Origin: Phallusia mammillata | Taxonomy: Eukaryota > Chordata > Ascidiacea > Phlebobranchia > Ascidiidae | Reading direction: 5' to 3' | Length of the DNA stretch: 64,000 bases | Assembly (NCBI GenBank): GCA_003260075.1 | Contig: QLIY01000509.1 | Coordinates: 33,236-97,235, forward strand | Part shown: piece after piece, positions 59,501 to 64,000 of the stretch | Layout: each line of letters begins with the position of its first letter | How positions within the stretch are numbered: the stretch's first letter is position 1 | Translations under genes and position numbers: made by a program | Notes under the pieces: generated by a model | Database searches by the model: none | Seen by the model: only the letters and a program-made list of their open reading frames with translations | What the model was told of the DNA's origin: nothing

Positions 59501-61727
59501 ATCCATCCAAGATTTCATGCCAAAAGTGCATTGACAAACTTCACAGGAGAAAAAAAAAGAACCATAATTAGGACATCACATCAAGTTATTTGTGTGGGTT
59601 TCAAAACTAACCTAACTAGAAAGAGGCCTTCTGATGTACTTCCATTTTATATATTCTATATACTTTTTACCAATTTAGTATGCATATACACATCCTTTGA
59701 TCTTCACAGTTTTTTTGCAAACAAACAAAAATGAATGGGTATCCACACGCATGTTTGTGCGGATTTACAGTAAATAAATGTTGCAGTTATTTTTAGATTC
59801 TTATGAAAAATTTATGAAATTATTTATAGTTAAATTATAAGAAAGCATTAACCCAACTTTAAAACAGTTTTGTCCATATTCTGTTTGCATGATTATTGTC
59901 ACATAATTACAAAAACTGTACAAATAAACGAAAATAATACTTTCAATTTAATATCACCTTGATATTGTTCAAGGTCAGTTTTTAAACACAAATTTTCCTA
60001 GAAAACCTTAACAGTTATACTACAGACGCAATAAATTTAAAAGCCATTTGCTACAAAGGTATACATAACAAATTGTTTTTCACTTAACTTTGTTTTCAGC
60101 AAAACGAGTACCATTTACCTGTGGTAACCTTCCACGGTGCAGATGCCGAATGACCTTTTAACACATTTCAATAGCATGCAGTCCTTAGTGTTCAACAATA
60201 CCGTTTTTCCGAATTTAAACATGACTTAAGTATTGATTCTTGATTTGACTTGTCAAAAATAGAGAAGTAATGTTATGACAAAAAAACGTTCTTAAATGTG
60301 TTTGTAATACCTTCAAGGGACCTATAGTGACTCGTGGTCATGACGCGACCAAACTGACAACGAGAATTTTAAGACCATTCATTGCAGCTTTCGAAAAGGT
60401 CAAGTTTATTTTTTCATCATTGTATTGACAAAGTTTTGCTTGGCATATAAGAAACCGACGTATGTTTATGGAATTTAAATCACGTCTTAGGTGTAAAACT
60501 TTTGCCAAAACTGAAAATGCGCATGATAACTTAATAAAACGACGTGTCATTGCTGCGCAAATACAGCTGATTTCTAATCACTGAAACAACTGTCTCGTAA
60601 AATGTCTGTCCGGGCGTTAAGCTGAGCACTCCCGCTCTGCACTAAACCGCCTTTATGGTAAACCAGTGAGTTATTCCCTTGGAATCGGGAGTTCTATCTG
60701 ACTTAAATTTGATTAAATTTTAAGCAGTCTTTCTTGACTAAATGCATTTATCAAACTAGTGTTAGAAACGAATATTTTGGGGTTTAGGGGTAAAATGGAT
60801 AAATCCATTTAAACGGTACCATTTTTTTAGAAAACCTTACATTGCATCAACCAACAAAGCATATAACTCCTAGATTATGTACTTTAGTCAGTAGTCAGTC
60901 AATGATCCGTAACATCCGATTTAAACCAAATAGGATAACAAAAGCGTCAGAAAAGAACAAAAGAGGAAATTTACTGTTTACAACAGACACAAACTTTAAT
61001 CTTGCTCTTTGGTCCCCCCCCCCCTTCTGTTTTAAAACATACTTCCAATGTTTTTTATTTACTTTGGTTAAAATTGCTACAACAAATCCTGTATAACCCC
61101 TAAAGCAGTGGTTCCCAACCTTTTTTGTTACATTCCTCTCTGCGCTCATTTTCGAACTATTCATTCCTTTCCATAAGACAAAAAACAAATATGACATAAA
61201 AAATTATAGCAATTTGAAATGGACCTTATAATTAGGGATGTCCATTTCAGAATCTTTTACAATCGGTTCCAAATGTGAACCGGATCCAACAGTTTTACAG
61301 TTTTTATGAAATTCCTCCCCTAAACTCATAAAATTCCTCCCTAGGGAGAAATTCCTCCCCGGTTGGGAACCACTGCCCTAAAGCTTAATAAACCCCTGTC
61401 ACATGGAACCCTAGACTTACCAGTTGAAGTGTCCTGAACTAGAAGTAATAAGCTAGTTGCATAAAGCATATTTTGTAATAAATATGTTTAGCACTAACCT
61501 GAGTTTCATTTTCAATGGATTGGTACTGATTTTCAATTTTAGCAACAATTGAGAGATGATTTCCCCCCCCCCCATATCATCAACAATTCTACCAATCATG
61601 GCATGAGCATACTCATATGGGATATATGCTGTTTCATTAAACACATCAGTTTGTGTCAATTCAGGCCTTTTTTCTTTAATCGGTGCTGTTTGGTCATAAG
61701 ACTTGTTGGTGGATTGAACAGGGTGTT
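20573..61727 (-). CDS. C-terminal motor kinesin (kinesin-14, kinesin-C/KCBP-like), gene of about 41 kb
   Basis: Minus-strand exons, 5' to 3': 61727-61499, 54981-54853, 51036-50925, 50645-50602, 50547-50496, 49289-49252, 46959-46901, 46228-46159, 45929-45889, 45827-45758, 45286-45240, 41197-41123, 34380-34237, 33597-33457, 33401-33230, 33157-32962, 32904-32724, 26164-26072, 26003-25889, 21290-21130, 21028-20915, 20854-20766 and 20702-20573. From 46959 onward every junction keeps phase. Order of parts: an N-terminal stalk, an acidic middle, a coiled coil, the kinesin-14 neck ([20 protein letters not shown]) and then the motor at the C-terminus. Minus-end-directed movement on microtubules is inferred from that class. 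The motor shows the P-loop GQTGSGKT, switch I SSRSH, switch II DLAGSE, and a tail [20 protein letters not shown] resembling KCBP/kinesin-C. Two points are unresolved: the phase between 49252 and 46959, and a frame-breaking C run at 61563-61573. A complete second gene lies inside the 26165-32723 intron. The true start is not fixed. Confidence 0.92.
21367..21585. mobile_element. Palindromic MITE in a kinesin intron
   Basis: Two arms of about 95 bp are inverted copies. The left arm starts TTTTTTACCAACGTTTCGAC and contains CCTATACAGGCCGCCTTCAT and GCGAGTAGTGCAGT. The right arm contains ACTGCACTACTCGC and ends GGACGTCGAAACG. The loop is short. No ORF is visible. Its superfamily is not recognised. 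Confidence 0.75.
21790..23133 (+). repeat. Family A dispersed repeat, full copy with 129-bp internal tandem array
   Basis: The head is CTAGAAGGGTGGCTTAGCAC. The first hairpin is GTTTCTGCAGGCAGAAAC near 21920, followed at once by TCATGGGTCCCC. The interior is a tandem array whose AGGGGGCTAG box falls at 22204, 22333, 22462 and 22590 (period 128-129 bp). The tail has a second hairpin, CCCCTTCAAGGAAGGGG, followed by ACCCATAA at 23133. GGGGACCCAT at the tail is the exact complement of ATGGGTCCCC near the head. No protein is encoded. Confidence 0.88.
23160..23480. mobile_element. hAT-type element, left end only
   Basis: It starts CAGTGGTTCTCAACCTTTCG after CCTAAAC and continues with repeated GGCCCC boxes, as in other hAT MITEs here. 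A complementary right end (GGTTGAGAACCACTG) is not visible, so it is truncated or too diverged. Confidence 0.55.
24002..25418 (+). repeat. Family A dispersed repeat, copy with a duplicated head hairpin
   Basis: The head is at 24002. The segment with TTAGTTGTTTCTGCAGGCAG and the GGGTCCCC box is present twice in direct repeat (about 24112-24158 and 24160-24205), a local slippage duplication. The interior units have AGGGGGCTAG boxes spaced about 120-130 bp. The tail ends AAGGGGACCCATA but lacks the left arm of the terminal hairpin. Confidence 0.8.
26907..27464 (+). repeat. Family A dispersed repeat, partial copy
   Basis: The head CTAGAAGGGTGGCTTAACAC, the GTTTCTGCAAGCAGAAAC hairpin and two interior units are present. 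The copy then runs directly into the head of the next family A copy at 27465, so its tail is missing or was displaced by that insertion. Confidence 0.8.
27465..28479 (+). repeat. Family A dispersed repeat, full copy
   Basis: The head is at 27465 and the GGGTCCCC box near 27615. The interior has AGGGGGCTAG boxes, and the tail hairpin CCCCTTCAGGGAAGGGG is followed by AACCATAA at about 28479. The interior also holds the ACCATCTGTGTAAATTTCAG segment common to the 3' half of all copies. Confidence 0.85.
28480..29058 (+). repeat. Family A dispersed repeat, headless copy
   Basis: This directly follows the previous tail. It contains interior units and a complete tail (CCCCTTCAGGGAAGGGAACCCATAA). It may be a rolling-type read-through or a tandem duplication of the previous 3' half. 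Confidence 0.75.
29842..32147 (-). CDS. Secreted low-complexity protein with [11 protein letters not shown] repeats, nested in a kinesin intron
   Basis: The coding exons are 32147-31967, 31693-31364, 31297-30109 and 29972-29842, about 609 residues. The start is the ATG of [18 protein letters not shown], a clear signal peptide. Exon 2 has a Cys pattern [13 protein letters not shown] and a globular-looking region ending [11 protein letters not shown]. Exons 3-4 contain about a dozen repeats of the form [17 protein letters not shown] with Gly/Ser/Asn spacers, ending [11 protein letters not shown]. The leucine blocks are about 9 residues, too short for ordinary membrane spans. I do not recognise the family; a structural or self-assembling extracellular protein is possible but unproven. 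A run of 9 C at 30387-30395 shifts the frame: removing one C restores the repeat frame and the phase of the next junction. The upstream 5' untranslated exon (about 32415-32345) splices to 32160. The gene sits on the same strand as the host kinesin. Confidence 0.78.
32345..32448 (-). promoter_or_regulatory. TATA box and 5' untranslated exon of the nested gene
   Basis: TATAAGG on the minus strand at 32448-32442 suits initiation near 32415. The leader then ends at the donor AATAAG|GTAATA (32345) and joins an acceptor TTTCAG at 32161, 13 nt before the ATG. Independent transcription from inside the kinesin intron is inferred from this. Confidence 0.55.
34753..35254. mobile_element. hAT-type non-autonomous element, 502 bp
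   Basis: The ends are CAGGGGTACGCAACATTTTT and ...GTTGCCCACCCTTG, with GGGCCACA and its complement near the ends. The flanks GCCTAAAC and GCTTAAAC match at 7 of 8 positions. It lies in a kinesin intron. Confidence 0.85.
35352..35633 (+). repeat. Family B dispersed repeat, left part (interrupted)
   Basis: The head CTAGAAAGGTGGCTTTCTAA, a hairpin TGTTTTTGTAAACAAAAA and then ATGGGTCCCCACACG copy the plan of family A with a different interior. The copy is split by the family A element 35634-37044 and resumes at 37045. Confidence 0.75.
35634..37044 (+). repeat. Family A dispersed repeat, full copy inserted in family B
   Basis: The head is at 35634, the hairpin GTTTCTGCAGGCAGAAAC near 35760, and several interior units with GGGGCTAGTGGGG boxes follow. 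The tail is CCCCTTCAGGGAAGGGGACCC at about 37020-37040. It interrupts a family B copy; the uninterrupted homologue at 59890-59950 gives the empty site. Confidence 0.87.
37045..37760 (+). repeat. Family B dispersed repeat, right part
   Basis: It aligns with 59935-60590: the CTTGATATTGTT, AAGGTCAGTTTTTAAACACA and GCTGCGCAAATACAGCT segments appear in the same order. It continues the copy begun at 35352. Confidence 0.75.
37819..38677 (+). repeat. Family A dispersed repeat, copy running into the assembly gap
   Basis: The head is at 37819. At 37918-37941 there is an inverted copy of the head (TGCTAAGCCACCCTTCTAG), so a fragment of another copy has inserted or a local inversion occurred. The interior continues to the gap at 38678. 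Confidence 0.8.
38678..39255. other. Assembly gap (578 N)
   Basis: Unknown sequence inside a repeat-rich kinesin intron. ORFs spanning it are meaningless. Confidence 1.
39283..39790. repeat. Tandem repeat of ATTCGAATAC / GTATTCGAAT boxes with higher-order period
   Basis: Palindrome-rich subunits of about 75 bp (ATTCGAATACAATTCGAATT alternating with TATTCATGAATACGAATAC) form a higher-order unit of about 223 bp. The box AGTATTCGAATTAC recurs at 39394 and 39617 with nearly identical surroundings. The ORF at 39570-39860 comes from the repeat. Confidence 0.8.
40759..40810. mobile_element. Fragment of a hAT element (left end only)
   Basis: The sequence CAGGGGTGGCCAGACCTGCT and the next 30 bp match the left end of the element at 41857-42451. 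It stops at a run of G and is followed by family A sequence. Confidence 0.7.
40830..41092 (+). repeat. Family A dispersed repeat, 3' fragment
   Basis: It contains one AGGGGGCTAGCGGGGTAAAT box, the ACCATCTGTGTAAATTTCAT segment and a complete tail hairpin CCCCTTCAGGGAAGGGG with ACCCATAA. It ends 30 bp before kinesin exon 41197-41123. Confidence 0.8.
41811..43494 (+). repeat. Family A dispersed repeat, full copy carrying a hAT insertion
   Basis: The head CTAGAAGGGTGGCTAAGTAC is at 41811. The element 41857-42451 interrupts it, after which the copy resumes with GTCCCCACACATACAAAG, interior units and the tail TCTTCAGGGAAGGGACCTATA at about 43494. Confidence 0.83.
41857..42451. mobile_element. hAT-type non-autonomous element, 595 bp
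   Basis: The ends are CAGGGGTGGACAGACCTGCT and ...GGCCACCCGTG. It has a perfect 8-bp duplication CACTATAA (41849-41856 and 42452-42459). It is inserted into a family A copy, so it is younger than that copy. Confidence 0.9.
43522..44448 (+). repeat. Family A dispersed repeat, full copy
   Basis: The head CTAGAAAAGTGGCTTAGCAC, the hairpin GTTTCTGCAGGCAGAAAC near 43658, GGGTCCCC, interior units and the tail GCTTCAGGGAAGGGGACCCA are all present. It begins 28 bp after the previous copy ends. Confidence 0.85.
44449..45032 (+). repeat. Family A dispersed repeat, headless copy
   Basis: Interior units and a diverged tail (GTGTCCCTTTCAAGTAGGGG then GCCCATAA) follow directly on the previous tail, repeating the pattern seen at 28480-29058. 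Confidence 0.7.
46459..46854. repeat. Long inverted repeat, arms of about 142 bp
   Basis: The left arm 46459-46601 and right arm 46713-46854 are reverse complements with only a few differences; both contain GTAGACACTGGGTTGGTATA or its complement. The loop is about 111 bp. It lies in the intron between kinesin exons 46959-46901 and 46228-46159. There are no recognised transposon ends. Confidence 0.9.
47228..48030 (+). repeat. Family B dispersed repeat, full copy flanked by a 22-bp direct repeat
   Basis: The head CTAGAAAAGTGGCTTTCTGA, a hairpin TGTTTTTGCAAACAAAAA, ATGGGTCCCCACATG, the family B interior and the tail GGAAGGGGACCCAT are present. The 22 bases at 47206-47227 recur exactly at 48031-48052, directly abutting both ends. 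No protein is encoded. Confidence 0.85.
48430..48822. mobile_element. hAT-type non-autonomous element, 393 bp
   Basis: The ends are CAGTGGTCTTCAACTGTTTT and ...GTTAAAGACCACTG, the same family as 4643-5228. The flanks GTCTATTT and GTCAATAT agree at 5 of 8 positions, so the copy is old. Confidence 0.78.
49026..50468 (+). repeat. Family A dispersed repeat, diverged or composite copy around a kinesin exon
   Basis: A head remnant (GTGGCTTAGAACATTTTGCC) is at 49026. The hairpin remnant TTTCTGCAAGCAGAAAC is near 49375, followed by interior units and a tail at about 50468. Unrelated sequence at 49085-49370, including the kinesin exon 49289-49252, interrupts it, so the two parts may be separate insertions. 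Confidence 0.55.
51517..53355 (+). repeat. Family A dispersed repeat, copy carrying a hAT insertion and a G-run-bounded duplication
   Basis: The head CTAGAAGGGTAGCTCAGCAC is at 51517. The element 51731-52514 and a duplicated piece of it (52595-52692) between two G runs interrupt the copy. Interior units and the 3' half follow, ending AAGGGGACCCATAA at 53355 without the left hairpin arm. Confidence 0.8.
51731..52514. mobile_element. hAT-type non-autonomous element, 784 bp
   Basis: The left end is CAGGGCATGTGGCCCGCC and the right end ...GGTTGGACACCCCTG, with GTGGCCC boxes near both. It has a perfect 8-bp duplication ATTTAAAC (51723-51730 and 52515-52522). No transposase ORF is present. Confidence 0.88.
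55801..56293. mobile_element. hAT-type non-autonomous element, 493 bp, with a nested second element
   Basis: The ends are CAGGGGCGGGCAACTTCTCC and ...GTTGCCCACCCCTG, with GCGGGCC boxes inside. It has a perfect 8-bp duplication CCCTATAC (55793-55800 and 56294-56301). It contains the 86-bp element at 55934-56019. Confidence 0.92.
55934..56019. mobile_element. Tiny hAT-type MITE, 86 bp
   Basis: CAGGGGTGGGGAACCTTTTT and ...GGTTCCCCACCCCTG are almost the whole element, with GCCGCATGTGGCC inside. The flanks are not a clean duplication. Confidence 0.75.
56310..56580 (+). repeat. Family B dispersed repeat, partial copy
   Basis: AAGGTGGCATTCCCATATAT, the ATTTTTGTAAGCAAACACGA hairpin remnant and the CATCAACCCAAACTTTAAA segment align with other B copies. 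The 3' half is missing. Confidence 0.65.
57252..58076. mobile_element. hAT-type non-autonomous element, 825 bp, with nested MITE
   Basis: It starts CAGTGTTTCTCAACCTTTTT and ends GCGAGAACTACTG, with a perfect 8-bp duplication ATCTAAGC (57244-57251 and 58077-58084). A GCCCCCTAATCGCC box repeats near the right end. Confidence 0.83.
57662..57782. mobile_element. hAT-type MITE, 121 bp
   Basis: The ends are CAGGGGTCCGCAAATA and ...TATTTGCGGACCCCTG, with a perfect palindromic 8-bp duplication CTCTAGAG (57654-57661 and 57783-57790). It is nested in the element 57252-58076. Confidence 0.93.
58128..59570 (+). repeat. Family A dispersed repeat, full-length copy
   Basis: A head remnant GGGCGGCTTAGCACATTTTG, the hairpin GTTTCTGCAGGCAGAAAC near 58255, GGGTCCCC and interior units are present. 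The 3' segment ends ACCATAATTAGG, and the terminal hairpin has been lost. Confidence 0.78.
59615..60690 (+). repeat. Family B dispersed repeat, uninterrupted copy
   Basis: It has the head CTAGAAAGAGGCCTTCTGAT, a hairpin region near 59715 and the complete B interior seen split at 35352-37760. The GGGGACCCATAA terminus is not visible at its right end, so the boundary is approximate. The minus-strand ORF 60338-60550 comes from the repeat. Confidence 0.7.
61106..61375. mobile_element. hAT-type MITE, 270 bp
   Basis: The ends are CAGTGGTTCCCAACCTTTTT and ...CCGGTTGGGAACCACTG, with AATTCCTCCC boxes inside. It has a perfect 8-bp duplication CCCTAAAG (61098-61105 and 61376-61383). It is the same family as 4197-4500. 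Confidence 0.93.
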
Positions 61728-63214
61728 CTGCAAAAAAATTACCAAAAGCTATATCAACAAAAACAGAAAAAATAAAATCACTCCCGATTTCAACTAGTTT
61801 TTTTCCATCCCAACTGCTAAACAGGTTCTAACAAAATACCAACTACACATTTCAAATGCAAACATGATTTCAAAGTACTGTGAATGAATCTGGATAATTT
61901 GATTACAAATTTGCCAAGATATTTTATGCAATTACCCAGTTTATAAAATAAACTGGATGCTGTATGTACAGTGCCGGTTGTTTACCATTATGCTCATTAA
62001 GGCTCCTGGTGTTTAAATAAAGCTGCTATGACGCACAACTTTGGTGAGGATGCTTTCCCTTGTAGCCTAGAAAAAATACTCTCCCTGTATCAGATTAACG
62101 CTTACACTACAGCACAGAAAGTTCAATCATGTGTGTTTCAACAAAGACCAGCAGTGCAAGCACTCATTTTAACTTATCCCACACAATTCACATACATTTT
62201 TGACAGCCTCTTCAAAGTAATAAAACAATCTCCAAAATGTGCAGGACAAGATTCACTTCTGTCTCTTTTTTTGCTCAAAAGTTTATGCCACAATTTCAAT
62301 CTGTGACTAAAACGGCATGATTGTTTACATGCAGCAGTTTTATTGAACTCCACATCTGTTTTCTTGCACGCATCAATCAGTGTCTATGAGGTAATCCAGA
62401 TTATGTGGCAAACCAAACTTGTATGTATATCTGTTTTTTAATGCCAGATGATTAATAAACACATTGTTACTATGTTTACATGTCATGTTTCGGCTAGGCC
62501 TAAAACTTTTGTCCTTGTTTTAAATTAAAAAAAGTCATGTTTCTATGTTGCGAAATGCAGTTAGCGCAACATGTTGTTTGCAAGAACTCCATCTTCTGTG
62601 TATGTATGCAGATGGAGTGTTTGTGCAAATATGTTGTCTGTGTTTACAAGGCAGTGCCAAAAAATTGTGCATTTTTTGCACTGCTGTCAGTAATTTTATT
62701 ACACACTTAATGCACAAAAAGCAATTAAACTATTGATGTTTTAATAAGGTAGACAGCAATTGTTGATGCAACAGAACCAGTAAAATGCACAGAAGATGTA
62801 CATATCACAATTTATACCTTTAATATCATAACAGCCTTCTAAACTTTATGTAATAATAAAAGTACAGACTAATTCGGTTAATCGCATAATCGATTTGCCA
62901 AGACATTTGATGCGATTAACCAGATTATTGCAGATTATTGCATTGTTATGTAAACAAACATGCACGCAATTAACATATGTGCTTATTTTCACTTCCACAG
63001 CTAAAACAAAGTTGCAGTGACAACATTTTAATTTGGAAATTTCCTTATGAATACGGTCTTTAAGATTTTAGATCTGCTTTAGGAAGTTTCCCTTATAAAT
63101 GTGCTAGGCCTCTCGCTTAATATACACGTCAAATAGCCAGTTGTTTCTTGCCTTCTCGTTTTCTAGTTCAAACCAATGCATTAAGTGTCAAAGTGCTAGG
63201 TGCAGATTTATAAG
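61728..63214. other. Upstream region of the kinesin; possible further 5' exon
   Basis: A possible minus-strand exon at about 62005-61986 (ending AATG|GTAAAC) leaves the phase required by exon 61727-61499, but it is only 20 bp and weakly supported. The plus-strand ORF 62028-62306 has no recognised domain or splice context. The palindrome-like motif TTAATCGCATAATCGATTTG at 62880 has a diverged relative near 61890. Nothing else is recognised. Confidence 0.35.
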
Positions 63215-63593
63215 CAGGGTTACCATACCGTCCTTATTTCTAAGATTTGTCCTTATTTTGAAGGGCAATGTCTTGGAAAAGTTCATTGTCCTTATTTCTA
63301 AGAAATGTCCTTATTTTTGACTTGAGTCCTTTTTTCTTATTTTCAACAATTACAAGTCGAAACCCTGCTACAAGTAGAAGTAAACCTATACCAGAGCTGT
63401 CGTGAGATGTACAAAGAATTTTATACAAACAAGAAGTTTTTGGAACAGATTGTTTTTGGCAAAAAATACGGCATTGGATATGTCATGTCTCGTATAAATG
63501 CAAAAATTTGTTCAAAAACGTTTGTTTTGTTTCGTATGAAAATTTTATTTTTCGGTTGTCCTTAGTTTTAGTTTCAAGCCGATGGCAACCCTG
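63215..63593. mobile_element. hAT-like MITE, 379 bp
   Basis: The ends are CAGGGTTACCATACCGTCC and ...GATGGCAACCCTG, with GTCCTTATTTCTAAGA boxes repeated inside. It has a perfect 8-bp duplication TTTATAAG (63207-63214 and 63594-63601). Its ends resemble those of the element 5761-6936. Confidence 0.88.
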
Positions 63594-64000
63594 TTTATAA
63601 GCATGCCAAACCTGAGAGTAAAAGACTGAAACCTGGTCAAACTTATAACTTTGACACATTCTACAGCGCAAGGGCGAGCTGCATCAGTTTCTATTATAAC
63701 CCGTTATCCAATTAACAAAAAGAATAAAGAGTTTTTCAAAACCTTTAAAGACTCAGATTGTGGCGCTACTTTCTAGCTTAATCAGCAAAACTGCAGCCGC
63801 AAGATTAGTGTGACTGTCACATGATGTAAATGTATGTCACATGATGTAAATACTAACTAGAGGAATAAATGCTACTCTGAATTGGTTCTCCACCTGATAA
63901 GTTGTGCAAGGTGATGAATATCAGCGTCTTTGCCTAAACACCAGTTTCGTAATTTTAACATGTTGAACTCTTCATTTAAACGCTTGTTGTATCACTCATG

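Larger units (their letters stand above)
34237..61727 (-). other. Kinesin stalk: coiled-coil and acidic exons
   Basis: Small exons of 38-144 bp separated by repeat-filled introns. They encode, in order: [60 protein letters not shown]; an acidic stretch including [27 protein letters not shown] and DSEETSF; then [20 protein letters not shown] and [20 protein letters not shown]. The end segments are heptad-like. The acidic middle looks flexible and may be a regulated linker (inference). Individual short exons rest on an open frame, splice consensus and phase agreement only. Confidence 0.75.

Noticed and set aside
62028..62306. 92-residue plus-strand ORF
   Set aside because: No recognised domain, splice signals or relation to neighbouring genes.

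Overview
The window looks like nuclear DNA of a chordate invertebrate, most likely an ascidian tunicate of the Ciona type. This is inferred from gene content and structure: AT-rich sequence, GT-AG introns, a tropomyosin whose exon boundaries fall where the vertebrate ones do, a FoxJ1 gene, and a very dense load of short non-autonomous transposons. The assembly has one gap (N, 38678-39255) and many long poly-G/poly-C tracts, two of which disturb reading frames.

Layout. 1-8.1 kb is mostly repeats: the 3' part of a dispersed hairpin-ended repeat (family A), a palindromic CTTGGTG array, the 3' end of a LINE ORF2, and several hAT-type MITEs, some nested. 8.18-10.11 kb (-) holds the 5' exons of a membrane-anchored trypsin-like serine protease; the exons for the catalytic serine were not found. 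11.81-15.19 kb (+) is a four-exon FoxJ1-type forkhead gene with an aberrant DNA-recognition helix. 18.15-20.22 kb (+) is tropomyosin, with two alternative last exons. From 20.57 kb to about 61.7 kb (-) runs one very large gene for a C-terminal-motor kinesin (kinesin-14, kinesin-C/KCBP-like). Its introns are swollen by families A and B and by hAT elements. Tropomyosin and the kinesin converge tail to tail, 357 bp apart.

Nested in a 6.5-kb motor-domain intron of the kinesin, on the same strand, is a complete four-coding-exon gene (29.84-32.15 kb, with its own TATA box). It encodes a secreted protein built of about a dozen repeats of the type LLPLLLLS...LGG, which I could not place in a known family. 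61.7-64 kb is intergenic or 5' kinesin sequence with further hAT elements.

No operon, RNA gene or CRISPR array was recognised. The genes show no shared pathway, although FoxJ1 (motile cilia) and a kinesin-C-type motor could both belong to ciliated cells. That link is inference only. The most notable signals are the FoxJ1 protein that keeps FoxJ1-specific C-terminal motifs but has lost the forkhead DNA-contact residues, the nested hydrophobic repeat protein, and two repeat families with different interiors but matching termini.
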